Below, piece after piece: positions 30,464 to 38,910 of a DNA stretch of 64,000 bases; the stretch's first letter is position 1, and the number at the start of each line of letters is the position of its first letter. The position numbers and the translations under genes are program-made. The notes beneath the pieces were generated by a model that made no database searches, was not told where the DNA came from, and saw only the letters and a program-made list of their open reading frames with translations. Source of the DNA: Catenisphaera adipataccumulans (GTDB taxonomy: Bacteria; Bacillota_I; Bacilli_A; Erysipelotrichales; Erysipelotrichaceae); contig NZ_JACHHK010000002.1 in the NCBI RefSeq assembly GCF_014202755.1, forward strand, positions 186,001 through 250,000, written 5' to 3'.

Positions 30464-30575
30464 AAGCCAGAATGACATTGTCGCCATATTTTTTCAGTTC
30501 TTCAGGCAGATGCTCTAAGGCATGTTCTCCGAAATAAAGTTTTGTCGGGGCGCAGTAAGAAAAATCTCCAAGCAT
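30464..30575 (-). pseudogene. Iron-containing alcohol dehydrogenase, 5' fragment
   Basis: The minus strand encodes MLGDFSYCAPTKLYFGEHAL and continues to GDNVILA, the first 37 codons of the dehydrogenase encoded intact at 59024-60193, then stops matching. Over 112 bp the two copies differ at one base. It would be the last gene of the island redox operon. The break joins it to the origin-like region of the replication module, so a deletion or recombination event removed the rest. Confidence 0.85.
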
Positions 30576-30603
30576 ATTGAAATCCTCCGTTTCGTATTGA
30601 AAA

Positions 30604-31374
30604 TTATAAAAATGCACCGTTGCAGACCTGAATGACTTGACCTTTTACATGACGGCCCATCTTGCTCGCGAGATAGAGGCAGGCATAGGCCTGATCGATG
30701 GGGTCACATTCAGGGCCTGGAAAATACACGTAATGTCCGCTGTACTGCAGCATTTTGGCGCCTCCCGGCTGCTTACCCGCCTTGTTTGCCAGATGCGCGG
30801 GCGTGATTGTGGAACCCGGAGCAACGGCGTTGCATCGGATGTTTGTATCGATCAGACGCATGGCAACATTTTTGGTCAGTGTGTTGAGTGCGCCTTTTGT
30901 CGAAGTATAAGTTGCACCGCAGAAGGGTCTTGTTGCGTTGACGGAAGAAATATTGATGATACAGCCGTCATTTTTTGGAAGAAAAATCTTCAGAGCTTCA
31001 CGGATGTAGCGCATCGGGCCGCCTAGGTTCGTATTCATGACCATCATCATCCAGTCGTCATCTGTCTCATCAATCATTTTCTGTTCCCCGATGCCGGCAT
31101 TATTGATAAGAATGTCGACATCACCAAATTCTTTTATTGTGGTTTCAAAAACCTTCTTGGTATCTTCTGTTGAACATACGTCAGCCACAACACCGATGGC
31201 CTGCTGTCCTTTGCTGCGAATCCCTTTGACGACTTCGTTCAGTTTATCTTCATGTCTCGCCGTTAAAACTACGGATGCGCCTTCGTCGGCGAAGAGTTCT
31301 GCCATGGTCTGTCCCATTCCATAGCTTGCCCCTGTAATAATCGCTATTTTATCTTTCAGCATTTGCTGTTCCAT
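30604..31374 (-). CDS. Short-chain dehydrogenase/reductase
   Basis: A 256-residue classical SDR. It has the cofactor motif TGASYGMG near residue 14, NNAG, catalytic Ser in INISSVNA, and Tyr/Lys in YTSTKGALN. The alanine-rich NADP-type start AIITGASYG is followed by TARHED, suggesting NADPH preference. Substrate unknown. It lies between the flavodoxin-fusion lipoprotein and the dehydrogenase fragment, in one minus-strand operon starting at 35088. Confidence 0.88.
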   Translation of the reverse strand: MEQQMLKDKIAIITGASYGMGQTMAELFADEGASVVLTARHEDKLNEVVKGIRSKGQQAIGVVADVCSTEDTKKVFETTIKEFGDVDILINNAGIGEQKMIDETDDDWMMMVMNTNLGGPMRYIREALKIFLPKNDGCIINISSVNATRPFCGATYTSTKGALNTLTKNVAMRLIDTNIRCNAVAPGSTITPAHLANKAGKQPGGAKMLQYSGHYVYFPGPECDPIDQAYACLYLASKMGRHVKGQVIQVCNGAFL

Positions 31375-31407
31375 AACTTTGTTGCTCCTTTCTAATTAAC
31401 TACGTCA

Positions 31408-32547
31408 TCATTCAGCGGAGAAGGTGATCTGTACGCTGCCATTTCCCACAGCATCCGCTAAGCCGTCTGGATCAGTGATATGGCCGATTTTTGTATAGCT
31501 GTAGCTGGTGGAAAAACTGTCGTAGAAGAGGACAAGGCAGTCATCATCGTAGAGCATAAGATCGCCCGCCTGAATCGTTCCGACAGACTCCGCGTCAGAG
31601 GGGAGAGAAACATCATAAGCGTACTTTTCGTTGCCGTTTAGTTCCTGCATCTGAAGTGTCAGAGGTAGTTTCTCTCTGAATGCTGCGGCTGTTTCATTAT
31701 CTTCCAGTTCGGCAGTAAAAGTCTGATCGCCGATCTGAATCTGTATTGTCTGTTTTTCTGTCATGTTTTCCTCCTGTGCCGGGGCATATGAAGTCTGCAG
31801 ATCAGCTGCGGCGGAACGCACTTCCGCTTCCGCATCAGCGACACTGCTCTGGGATACCGTGATGCCCTCAACGATATCCGCATCCGGCTCTGCTTTCTGT
31901 ATTTTTTCAATCGTATCCCCGAAACCGCTTCCACCGCTGGTTGTAAAGCAGCAGACCGTTTTGCCGGACAAGTCATAATCTTCAAGAAATGACACCATCG
32001 GGGCCGGCAGGGTGTAATGCCAGATCGGATAAACGAGATAGATCATATCGTAGGATGAAAGATCAATCGGATTGATCAGAAGCGGATGCACGCCGTCCGA
32101 ATCCTGACCTTCGCCAACATCAACGGTCTGATCATAGTCCACCGGATAGGTATACATCGTCTGAATCGGATAGAGATCACCGCCGGTCTCATCGGCGATC
32201 CATTCCGCCATCTGCTGGGCATTTCCCTCCGCTGTGCCGTCTTCCTGTACCTGAAGGCTGGCCGAAGATACTGCATCAACACCGTCGAGGGAGGTATTGG
32301 ATGACCGTGAGAAATAGGCAACCAGAATATTTCCGGCGCTGCCGGAAGTAATGCCGGCATCTTCTGCTTTGACTGGCGTATAGTCAGCGTAACGGGTATA
32401 GTTTTCTATTTCATCAGTAGAAGCCGGACTGCTGGAATCGTCAGATGTGGAAGCGTTTCTGCTGATGGTATTATTTGATTGACTGCCGCATCCGGAAAGA
32501 AGAACGGCTGTCAGGATTCCTGTAACGAATACCTTTTTTAGCTTCAT
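31408..32547 (-). CDS. Lipoprotein with fused flavodoxin and cyclophilin-like domains
   Basis: A 379-residue protein. It has an N-terminal lipobox (AVLLSGC), a Ser/Thr-rich linker, then a flavodoxin-like domain at about 75-240 (NILVAYFSRSSNT, YDMIYLVYPIWHYTLPAP, CCFTTSGGSGFG). A cyclophilin-like beta domain of the Cyclophil_like2 type follows at about 260-379 (IQIGDQTFTAELEDNETAAA, AGDLMLYDDDCLVLFYDS). A flavin protein held outside the membrane is unusual. It is likely part of an extracytoplasmic or membrane-attached redox pathway with the neighbouring SDR and hydrolases. Confidence 0.82.
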   Translation of the reverse strand: MKLKKVFVTGILTAVLLSGCGSQSNNTISRNASTSDDSSSPASTDEIENYTRYADYTPVKAEDAGITSGSAGNILVAYFSRSSNTSLDGVDAVSSASLQVQEDGTAEGNAQQMAEWIADETGGDLYPIQTMYTYPVDYDQTVDVGEGQDSDGVHPLLINPIDLSSYDMIYLVYPIWHYTLPAPMVSFLEDYDLSGKTVCCFTTSGGSGFGDTIEKIQKAEPDADIVEGITVSQSSVADAEAEVRSAAADLQTSYAPAQEENMTEKQTIQIQIGDQTFTAELEDNETAAAFREKLPLTLQMQELNGNEKYAYDVSLPSDAESVGTIQAGDLMLYDDDCLVLFYDSFSTSYSYTKIGHITDPDGLADAVGNGSVQITFSAE

Positions 32548-32564
32548 CTCATCATTCCTTCTTT

Positions 32565-33155
32565 TTATTCTGCTAACTCTACGGTGACATCATAGCTTCC
32601 ATTCAGCGCATCGATCTCAGCAAGAGGAGACGTGATGACGCCGATGTTGACCTGATAGCCAAACTGTTCCGATTCATCTTCATCTTTGAAAAGAATCGTA
32701 AAGTATGGGGCATCGATGGCATAATCGATATCACCATTAAGCCATCCGTAATGTACTTCGTCTTCGTTGTAGGGGAGTTCCTCCGTCACACCGCAGAAGT
32801 CATGGGAATACCGGCTCATATGAACCGTGTAGGGAAGTTTGGCGATCAATGCTTTTGCGGTGTCACTGTCATTCAGTACACCGGTAATCACGGCATCATC
32901 ACCGAAACGGATATTGATCTTCGTGCCGTTCTCCGGCGGAATTCTTGTTGCAATTGTTTTATCTTCCGTCTGCATCTGCGCTCCATCAGATGCGACACGT
33001 TTTGTTGTTTCTGTCATGTTTTCATCCTCCTCATTTGCAATAGCGGTCTGTTCAGAAGCAGCCGTTTCGGTTGTACTTGTGGCTGTAGTACTTCCGCAGG
33101 CGGTCAGTATCAGAGAAATCAGAATGGCTGCTGCAACTGCTTTTTTTACCCTCAT
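32565..33155 (-). CDS. Cyclophilin-like lipoprotein
   Basis: A 196-residue protein with a lipobox (LISLILTACGS), a linker, and a cyclophilin-like domain (NGTKINIRFGDDAVITGVLN, LPYTVHMSRYSHDFCGV, HYGWLNGDIDYAIDAPYFTI). The domain closely resembles the protein at 60251-60703, which lacks the lipoprotein signal. An inner MTETTK start marks where the two forms begin to align. The family has no established enzyme activity. It lies 17 bp upstream of the flavodoxin fusion in the operon. Confidence 0.8.
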   Translation of the reverse strand: MRVKKAVAAAILISLILTACGSTTATSTTETAASEQTAIANEEDENMTETTKRVASDGAQMQTEDKTIATRIPPENGTKINIRFGDDAVITGVLNDSDTAKALIAKLPYTVHMSRYSHDFCGVTEELPYNEDEVHYGWLNGDIDYAIDAPYFTILFKDEDESEQFGYQVNIGVITSPLAEIDALNGSYDVTVELAE

Positions 33156-33172
33156 AATTTTTTTCTCCTTTC

Positions 33173-34108
33173 TCAGGTTTCAGCAGGCATGTGCTGAGCC
33201 AGAAAGTCTTTGATGTACTGCAGAGCATCTTCAAACGGCTGACCATAGAATCCGTGTCCGCCGTCGCTGATCGTATGAAATTCAGCATTGCTGTAGACTT
33301 CGGCTGCCCGTTCTCCATAGGAAATATCCACAAGGGTATCGCGATCCCCGTGCAGGATCAGTACCGGCCCCTGGTAAGTCGAAATGTGTTCATAGGGATC
33401 ATAGCCCCAGACATCTTCGGCATAGATCTTTCCCAGAGTGATCCATCCGCCCCACTGTCCGAAGGTATCAGGCACTTCATCCAGTGAAGAAAACCGTTCA
33501 TGTACATCATCGTAGATGACGAAGGCCGGATACATGAGGATCAGGGCGCTGACGGCATCGGTGTTTTCAGCAGCTGCCACGGCACTGACGAAGCCGCCCT
33601 GGCTGCCGCCCAGCAGAGCAATGTGATCAGGATCGGCAAAATCCCAGTTACGGGCGGCATCCAGAACACTTTCCAGATCTCTGACCTCTGTCCTAACGGA
33701 CATTTCCGTTGAACTTCCATCACTCTGATTCTCGGTCCCGTTGGCACTGCCGCCGCAGAAATCGAATACATAGACGGCGTAGCCGCAGGCGGCCAGATGT
33801 TCCGCGTAGGGAATGCCGGTTGTGTGATTTTCTCCAAGTTCATGCGCGAAGATGACAAGCGGATGCTGTGTCCGGCCGTCATCGGGAATATAAGCGATGC
33901 CGTAGATCTGTCTGCCGTCATGACTCACCCAGGTTTCCCGGGTGCTGTAGGAATAAGATTCATTTAAGGTTCTGTCTGCTGGTGAGGGTGAGGCAGATTC
34001 AGCTGCCGTTGAAGCTGCCGTGGTTTCTTCCGTTTCCGGACTGCCGCAGCCCCACATGCGGGCGGTCGTCAATATTGTACAGATTAAGAGGGCAATTCCT
34101 TTCTTCAC
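33173..34108 (-). CDS. Alpha/beta-hydrolase lipoprotein
   Basis: A 311-residue hydrolase. It has an N-terminal signal ending near MWGCGS (a poor but plausible lipobox) and a Ser/Ala/Pro-rich linker. Nucleophile elbow GGSQGG, acid in LHGDRDTLV and His in SDGGHGFYG form a complete Ser-Asp-His triad. Substrate unknown; the fold is that of the dienelactone-hydrolase/acyl-esterase group. The stop of the hydrolase upstream overlaps its start by 4 bp. Confidence 0.82.
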   Translation of the reverse strand: MKKGIALLICTILTTARMWGCGSPETEETTAASTAAESASPSPADRTLNESYSYSTRETWVSHDGRQIYGIAYIPDDGRTQHPLVIFAHELGENHTTGIPYAEHLAACGYAVYVFDFCGGSANGTENQSDGSSTEMSVRTEVRDLESVLDAARNWDFADPDHIALLGGSQGGFVSAVAAAENTDAVSALILMYPAFVIYDDVHERFSSLDEVPDTFGQWGGWITLGKIYAEDVWGYDPYEHISTYQGPVLILHGDRDTLVDISYGERAAEVYSNAEFHTISDGGHGFYGQPFEDALQYIKDFLAQHMPAET

Positions 34109-35088
34109 TTTGTCATTTCACCGAAGAAAGACGCAAACTTTTCGAACGGAATCTTTGTCTTATCATCATAGAGATCACAGTGGCCGGCACCTTCAACCCA
34201 GTAAATCTCCGTGCATTCCCGCGGCAGTTTTGCATACGCTTCTTCACTGTAGGCACGGGAGTGTGCTTCAGTACCGCAGACGATCAGAGCTTTTCTGCCC
34301 TTGAGAAGATCCGCGTTGATATAAGGATCAAAGTTGAACAGAGCAGCCAGGCTGTTCATATTCATAGCACCGGTTGAATACTGGTGACGTCCTCTGTTCT
34401 TGTCGAGATAGTAGTCAAAGAATTCTTTGGAGACAGGATCAAGATTGTCATATATTTCCGGTGTGACCTTGCGGGGGAATTCCATCATGAATTTCTCTTC
34501 ACCGCCGGCATAGGCGTTCCATCTCTGTTCGCCGGTTTCCTTCAGCATGTCAATCCGCTGATCCGTATCCCGCATGCCGAACATCGTGCGGTAGTTTTCG
34601 CCGATGTTGTACATCGTCGAGGTGGCAACGGCCTTGATGCGGGTATCCGTCAGGGCTGCCGCAATGGCGAAGCTGCCGGAAGCACAGATACCGATGAGGC
34701 CGATCGCATCACGGTTGACAAATGTTCTCGTGCCGAGATAGTCAACGGCTGCCTGGATGTCTTCTACATGACCTTCCGGTGTGGAGATATGTCTTGCCGT
34801 GCCGCCGCTGGCACCGTTGTAGGAAAGATCGATGGCGAAGCCGATGAAGCCGTGCTTTGCCATTTCCTGCGCATACAGTCCGCCGGACTGTTCCTTTACG
34901 CCGCCGTGCGGATGGCTGACGATAATCGCCGGATACTTCCTGGTATCATCAAATCCTTCCGGGAAGAAAATGTCCGCGGCCAGCTGAATGCCATAGCGGT
35001 TATGGAAATATACGGTCCGGTTTTCGATCTCCGGATAAACTTCATAGGTTTTGCCTTCATTGAATTCAAATCTTGTTACGTCTGTCAT
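34105..35088 (-). CDS. Alpha/beta hydrolase (DLH/YcjY-like)
   Basis: A 327-residue cytoplasmic hydrolase starting MTDVTRFEFNEGKTYEVY. It has VYFHNRYGIQLAADIFFP, an oxyanion segment SHPHGGVKEQSGG, nucleophile elbow GICASGSF and a C-terminal GAGHCDLYD with the catalytic His. It is a clear paralogue of the protein at 57253-58224. It is the first gene of the minus-strand operon, separated by a conserved control region from the broken LysR gene at 35214. Confidence 0.85.
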   Translation of the reverse strand: MTDVTRFEFNEGKTYEVYPEIENRTVYFHNRYGIQLAADIFFPEGFDDTRKYPAIIVSHPHGGVKEQSGGLYAQEMAKHGFIGFAIDLSYNGASGGTARHISTPEGHVEDIQAAVDYLGTRTFVNRDAIGLIGICASGSFAIAAALTDTRIKAVATSTMYNIGENYRTMFGMRDTDQRIDMLKETGEQRWNAYAGGEEKFMMEFPRKVTPEIYDNLDPVSKEFFDYYLDKNRGRHQYSTGAMNMNSLAALFNFDPYINADLLKGRKALIVCGTEAHSRAYSEEAYAKLPRECTEIYWVEGAGHCDLYDDKTKIPFEKFASFFGEMTK

Positions 35089-35100
35089 TTGCTGTTCCTC

Positions 35101-35200
35101 CTTTGTTCTGATTTCAGTATATTAGCCTTGAAAAAAAATTGAAAATACTTTGTTTTAATGAATTTGCATTGATAAAATCTATGATATAACAGAAGAAAGA
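35101..35200. promoter_or_regulatory. LysR-type divergent control region (island copy)
   Basis: About 98 bp that align with 60772-60868 between the paralogous LysR and its divergent operon, including CTTTGTTC, TTTGCAT and TATGATATAA blocks. Conservation across both loci suggests operator and promoter function. Confidence 0.6.
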
Positions 35201-35213
35201 AGGAGGTTTGAAA

Positions 35214-36151
35214 ATGGAACTGCGCGTACTGGAATATTTCCTTGCCGCAGCAAGAGAACAGAATATCACCGCAGCCGCAGAATCACTGCATCTGACCCAG
35301 CCGATTCTTTCTATTCAGCTGAAAGAGCTGGAGAAGAACTGGGGAAAAAGCTGCTGATCCGCGGCACAAAAGGATCCCGGAAAGTAACCCTGACGAAAGA
35401 TGGAAAACTGCTGCGTGCCCGTGCTGAAAGATATCCTGAATCTGGTTGAAAAGACTGAAAATGAAATTTCCAGCACAAATGATACCGTGGCAGGCGATGT
35501 GTATATCGGCACCGGTGAGACAGATACGATCCGTGTTTTTCCCGGACAGCCCGGGTCCTGCAGACCCGCTTTCCGGCAATTCATTATCATTTCATGAGTG
35601 GCAATGCGAATTATGTACTGGAACAACTGGATAACGGCTTGGTTGATTTCGGCCTGGTGTTCGGAGAAGCAGATGAAAAGAAATATAATGTTCTCCACAT
35701 TCCGAAACGGGAAAGATGGGGTGTACTGCTCAGAAGAGATGATCCGCTGGCTCAGAAAGAAAAGATCACGCCGGAGGATCTCCGCGATCAGCCTCTGATC
35801 GTATCAGCCCAGGAAGATGCCCGGAAACAGCTGGCGGAATAGATGCATGTCCGGCCATCGGGGCTTCATGTCGCAGCGACATATAACCTGATTCTCAATG
35901 CAGCCATTCTGACGGATGAAAAATTCGGGTATACGATTGGTTATGACAAGCTTCTGGATACGGTCCTTGATCAAGGAAATTCTTCTCTCTGCTTTCGGCC
36001 ACTTGATCCAGTCATGGAAGCAGAAGCTGTCATTATCTGGAAAAAATACCAGATTTTTTCCAAAGCTGCAGATTTGTTTCTCCAGCAGCTGCAGAAAGCA
36101 CTTTATATTGACCAAGAAGGTGAGACAAAATCAAAAGAAAAACGTGAATGA
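35214..36151 (+). pseudogene. LysR-family regulator, broken
   Basis: Starts with a good ribosome site (AAGGAGG) and MELRVLEYFLAAAREQNITA, a LysR winged helix almost the same as the intact gene at 60886. It has a one-base loss near 35330 (GAGAAGAACTGG), compensating and further indels near 35430 and 35545, and a TGG to TAG nonsense change at about 35840 (KQLAE then stop). The C-terminal effector domain still matches in other frames (TYNLILNAAIL). The regulator of the island redox operon is therefore dead. Confidence 0.88.
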
Positions 36152-36319
36152 AATTTGCGTGCATCAATATTATGGTATGAGTACAATGATAAATCCACAT
36201 CCGAAAATGATTCGGATTTTTGCGTTCAGCATGAACGCGCAGCCATTTCCGAAGGAAATGTTCAAGGGGATGAGAATGCTTAATCAGCAAAAAAATATAA
36301 AGCGATCTCAACTTTTATG
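36152..36319. other. Non-coding gap left of att copy 2
   Basis: No convincing gene is visible. The stretch CCGAAAATGATTCGGATTTTT near 36206-36226 could form a short hairpin with a T-run and may end the LysR transcript. Confidence 0.4.
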
Positions 36320-36562
36320 TTATATCATGTAATTAATGGTAATATTGGTACTTAATAAGGAAACAGGTCAGTGAAAATATTGGGTACAATCTGGGTACAC
36401 CAGCTTTGAAATGAGGTGGATGAGAACAAAAAAGCGCATCAAAAAGATACGTTTTAAGAACGAAAATCAAGCAGATTCATGACCTGCATCGGATCCGAAG
36501 TTGAACTCGAATAAACTAAATCCCTGCAAGTCCTATGAATTCAAGACTTGCAGGATTTTTTT
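36320..36562 (+). repeat. att-like copy 2: left-arm repeats, guaA-like core and terminator
   Basis: From TTATATCATGTAATTA through TTGGGTACA at 36380 and CTGGGTACA at 36391 (11 bp apart) to the core GAACTCGAATAAACTAAAT, then a copy of the guaA terminator (36523-36562). The first 195 bp align with copy 3. The last 50 bp match guaA's own stop-terminator region with about one substitution and one missing G. No TTGGGTACA pair lies to its right. Confidence 0.75.
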
Positions 36563-36695
36563 GTGTCATTTTTTCAGGATGGAAGCCGATGAAACACACC
36601 GTAGTGAAGAAGGCTTCCCGGAATATGTTTTATGACGAAATCATGATTACAAGAAGCCATTTGAAGAGCGAGGATATTGAAAAGAGAGAAATCAG

Positions 36696-36827
36696 ATGCG
36701 GGATCCTGTCAACGCCAGAAAGATTGCAGAGATGATCTTAGCATATTATCAACTGAAAAATGAAAAGTTGGGGAATGAAAAGGATCTGAAGAAGCAATCG
36801 GAATTTGACACACTTACGAAACCATAA
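36696..36827 (+). CDS. Possible small protein
   Basis: A 43-residue frame (MRDPVNARKIAEMILAYYQL, then a Lys/Glu-rich tail) with a weak GAGAGA sequence upstream. I do not recognise it. It sits at the start of module B, just before the TetR-type operators. It may be a remnant; there is no independent support. Confidence 0.25.
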   Translation: MRDPVNARKIAEMILAYYQLKNEKLGNEKDLKKQSEFDTLTKP

Positions 36828-36837
36828 TCGGGAAAAG

Positions 36838-36939
36838 GTTACTTAAGTAACGAAAATAAAAATATCGGCCATTGTTTAGCTATCAGTCCAAGAATAAAAT
36901 AAAGATATAAAAAGAAACTGTGGTTACTTAAACAACCAC
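36838..36939 (+). promoter_or_regulatory. Promoter with two palindromic operators of the SnoaL-acetyltransferase-TetR operon
   Basis: Palindrome GTTACTTAAGTAAC lies at 36838-36851. A second, GTGGTTACTTAAACAACCAC, lies at 36920-36939, and both share GGTTACTTAA. Between them are TTGTTT (36872-36877), a 17-bp spacer and TAAAAT (36895-36900). The pair brackets the promoter, which fits autorepression by the TetR protein encoded third in the operon. Confidence 0.7.
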
Positions 36940-36961
36940 AAGGCGAAAAAGGAGGCTGCAG

Positions 36962-37402
36962 ATGAATTTTTTAGAGGAAAAAACAAAGCTGCATGAACTG
37001 GTCGATACTTTTGCTATTCTGGCAGATGAAATGAAATTGCATGAACAGGCACAGTTGTTTACAGAGCATGGAATTTTGGAGTCACATTCTGCGGACGGTC
37101 AGGTTTTCACATTTCAGGGGAGAGAGAAGATTGAAAAGAGTTGCACAGATTTTATGAATCTCTTTGAGATCCACTTTCACAATAACGGACAAGCAGTATT
37201 TGAAATTCAAGATGAAAATCATGCTACGGGGACTGCCTATAACATCACGGTTCTGATTGGAGAAAACGAAAATCATGAGAACATCATGACGACAAACGGT
37301 ATTGTTTATCATGACCAGTATCAGAAGATTAATGGACAATGGTTCATCAGCAAACGTGAATCGAATTTTTTGTGGACAAAGTCAGAGAAATATGGGGAAT
37401 AA
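36962..37402 (+). CDS. SnoaL/NTF2-like fold protein
   Basis: A 146-residue protein of the NTF2-like cone fold. It has an N-terminal helix pair (HELVDTFAILADEMKLHEQA), LFTEHGILESHS, FQGREKIEKS and a final strand (GQWFISKRESNFLW). The group includes dehydratases, isomerases and ligand binders, including bile-acid and polyketide enzymes; this member's substrate is unknown. GGAGG lies 6 bases before the ATG. It is the first gene of the TetR-controlled module-B operon, with the acetyltransferase 3 bp behind. Confidence 0.75.
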   Translation: MNFLEEKTKLHELVDTFAILADEMKLHEQAQLFTEHGILESHSADGQVFTFQGREKIEKSCTDFMNLFEIHFHNNGQAVFEIQDENHATGTAYNITVLIGENENHENIMTTNGIVYHDQYQKINGQWFISKRESNFLWTKSEKYGE

Positions 37403-37405
37403 GCT

Positions 37406-37966
37406 ATGCAGGAAGAAGTTTTTAAAAAACTGAAAAGTGGGCAGCCAGTTGATATGCTGTCCGAAGAATACAAGCCGGCAATTGCTGAACTGCATCGGGC
37501 AGACACTGCCTTGTTTCGTCTGAATCATGCAGAACCGCGTACGAAAGAATGGAATAACTGCCGGAATGAACTGTTTCAGGGAACCATTTCAGATTCCGTA
37601 CATTTTATGACCCCGATTCAGATTGATTTTCCAATGCAGATGACATTTGAAGGTGGCTGTTTTATCAACCATCACTTCACAGCAATGTCAATTGGTGGAA
37701 TCACGATTGGAGATGGTGTCCAAATCGGCCCAAATGTTACGGTTGTAACAGATAATCATGATTTTAAGAACAGAGCGGTGCTTCGATGCAAGCCCGTTGT
37801 TATTAAGAAGAACGCTTGGATTGGTGCCTGTGTGACGATTATGCCAGGTGTTACTATCGGTGAAAATGCTGTGATCGGCGGAGGCGCTGTGGTCACAAAG
37901 GATATTCCGGACAATGCGATCGCAGCTGGCGTACCGGCAAAAATCATTAGGAAGGCAAATGAATGA
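37406..37966 (+). CDS. Sugar O-acetyltransferase (Maa/LacA-like)
   Basis: A 186-residue protein. It has the N-terminal Mac domain (EVFKKLKSGQPVDMLSEEYK) and a hexapeptide left-handed helix ending GENAVIGGGAVVTKDIP and AAGVPAKIIRK. The active-site His is in TVVTDNHDF. Such enzymes acetylate maltose, galactosides or related acceptors using acetyl-CoA. Overlap with the TetR gene is 4 bp. A function in detoxifying or modifying a small molecule sensed by the TetR is inferred. Confidence 0.85.
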   Translation: MQEEVFKKLKSGQPVDMLSEEYKPAIAELHRADTALFRLNHAEPRTKEWNNCRNELFQGTISDSVHFMTPIQIDFPMQMTFEGGCFINHHFTAMSIGGITIGDGVQIGPNVTVVTDNHDFKNRAVLRCKPVVIKKNAWIGACVTIMPGVTIGENAVIGGGAVVTKDIPDNAIAAGVPAKIIRKANE

Positions 37967-38529
37967 TACTGACAGGAAAAGAAGATCCCCGTGTGCAGAA
38001 AACGATCGAATCAATTAAAGAAGCATTTCATGATCTGATATTGGAAAAAGATTATGAGAAGATCACGGTGAAGGAACTCTGCGAGAGGGCAAGAATTAAT
38101 AAAAAGACTTTTTACACATATTACGAAACACTTGATGATCTCCTTCTGGAGACGCAGAGCTCGATAGCAGCGGAATATCAGAATCGGATAAAGGGTCTTT
38201 CACTGAAGGATATGAATCAGCTTGTTCGTGAATTCTTTCTATTTTCTGAGGAGCAAGGACCGTTTTACGAAAAGATCACTTGCGGTGGAAGCTATGCAGG
38301 AATTCGTCAGAAGATGATTGAAAAAGTCATGAGTGGATCTGATACATATGCGGAATTGAGAAATGTTCCAGAATATGAAAAGGAGATTATCAAAACTTTC
38401 ACTGCAGACTCTCTGCTTGGGAGTTACCGGCAATGGATTGCATCAGGTAAGAAGTTATCCGTTGAACGAATCATTTCATTAACAGCGGAACTGATTACTG
38501 GTGGGATCAGAAACTATATGCATAGTTAA
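37963..38529 (+). CDS. TetR-family transcriptional regulator
   Basis: A 188-residue protein with an N-terminal TetR helix-turn-helix (ITVKELCERARINKKTFYTY, YETLDDLLLE) and a C-terminal helical domain of the TetR_C_33/DhaS-like group. It is last in the operon, overlapping the acetyltransferase. The two matching palindromes flanking the operon promoter are its likely operators, so it probably represses its own operon. Confidence 0.85.
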   Translation: MILTGKEDPRVQKTIESIKEAFHDLILEKDYEKITVKELCERARINKKTFYTYYETLDDLLLETQSSIAAEYQNRIKGLSLKDMNQLVREFFLFSEEQGPFYEKITCGGSYAGIRQKMIEKVMSGSDTYAELRNVPEYEKEIIKTFTADSLLGSYRQWIASGKKLSVERIISLTAELITGGIRNYMHS

Positions 38530-38637
38530 TAAAGACACTGCTCGCACAGTAACTAGAAAAAGAAAGAGATTTCTTTGCAAAATGAAATATAGGCGGCATT
38601 TTTAAATTGATGGGATATAAAACCCAGAGATAATGGT

Positions 38638-38910
38638 TTATATCATGTAATTAGTGATTAAATGGATGCTTGATCGGGAAACAGGTCAGTGAGAATATTG
38701 GGTACAATTTGGGTACACCAGCTTTGAGATAAAGTGAACAAGAAAGATAATCGTATCAAAAAGATACGGTTTAAAAACTGCAATCAAGCAGATTCATGAC
38801 CTGCTGTGGATTCGAAGTTGAACTCGAATAAAAACCCGACTTCCTGCAAGTCTTGAATGTATCAGACTTGCAGGAATTTTTTATGCGAATTGGGGGCATT
38901 TTGAGCACAG
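38638..38910 (+). repeat. att-like copy 3: both arms, guaA-like core and terminator
   Basis: Left-arm repeats TTGGGTACA at 38698 and 38709 (11 bp apart). The core GTTGAACTCGAATAAA ends at 38831. The terminator has stem CCTGCAAGTCT / AGACTTGCAGG at 38843-38874, followed by decayed right-arm repeats TTGGGGGCA (38890) and TTGAGCACA (38901), again 11 bp apart. The left 194 bp align with copy 2. It separates modules B and C. Confidence 0.72.

Noticed and set aside
30253-30537. 94-codon plus-strand open frame between primase and SDR genes
   Set aside because: It starts inside the GGGGCAT repeat and runs antisense through the alcohol-dehydrogenase fragment; no ribosome site or recognisable protein.
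36535-36735. 66-codon open frame starting in att copy 2
   Set aside because: It begins inside the copied guaA terminator loop and has no ribosome site; sequence looks incidental.
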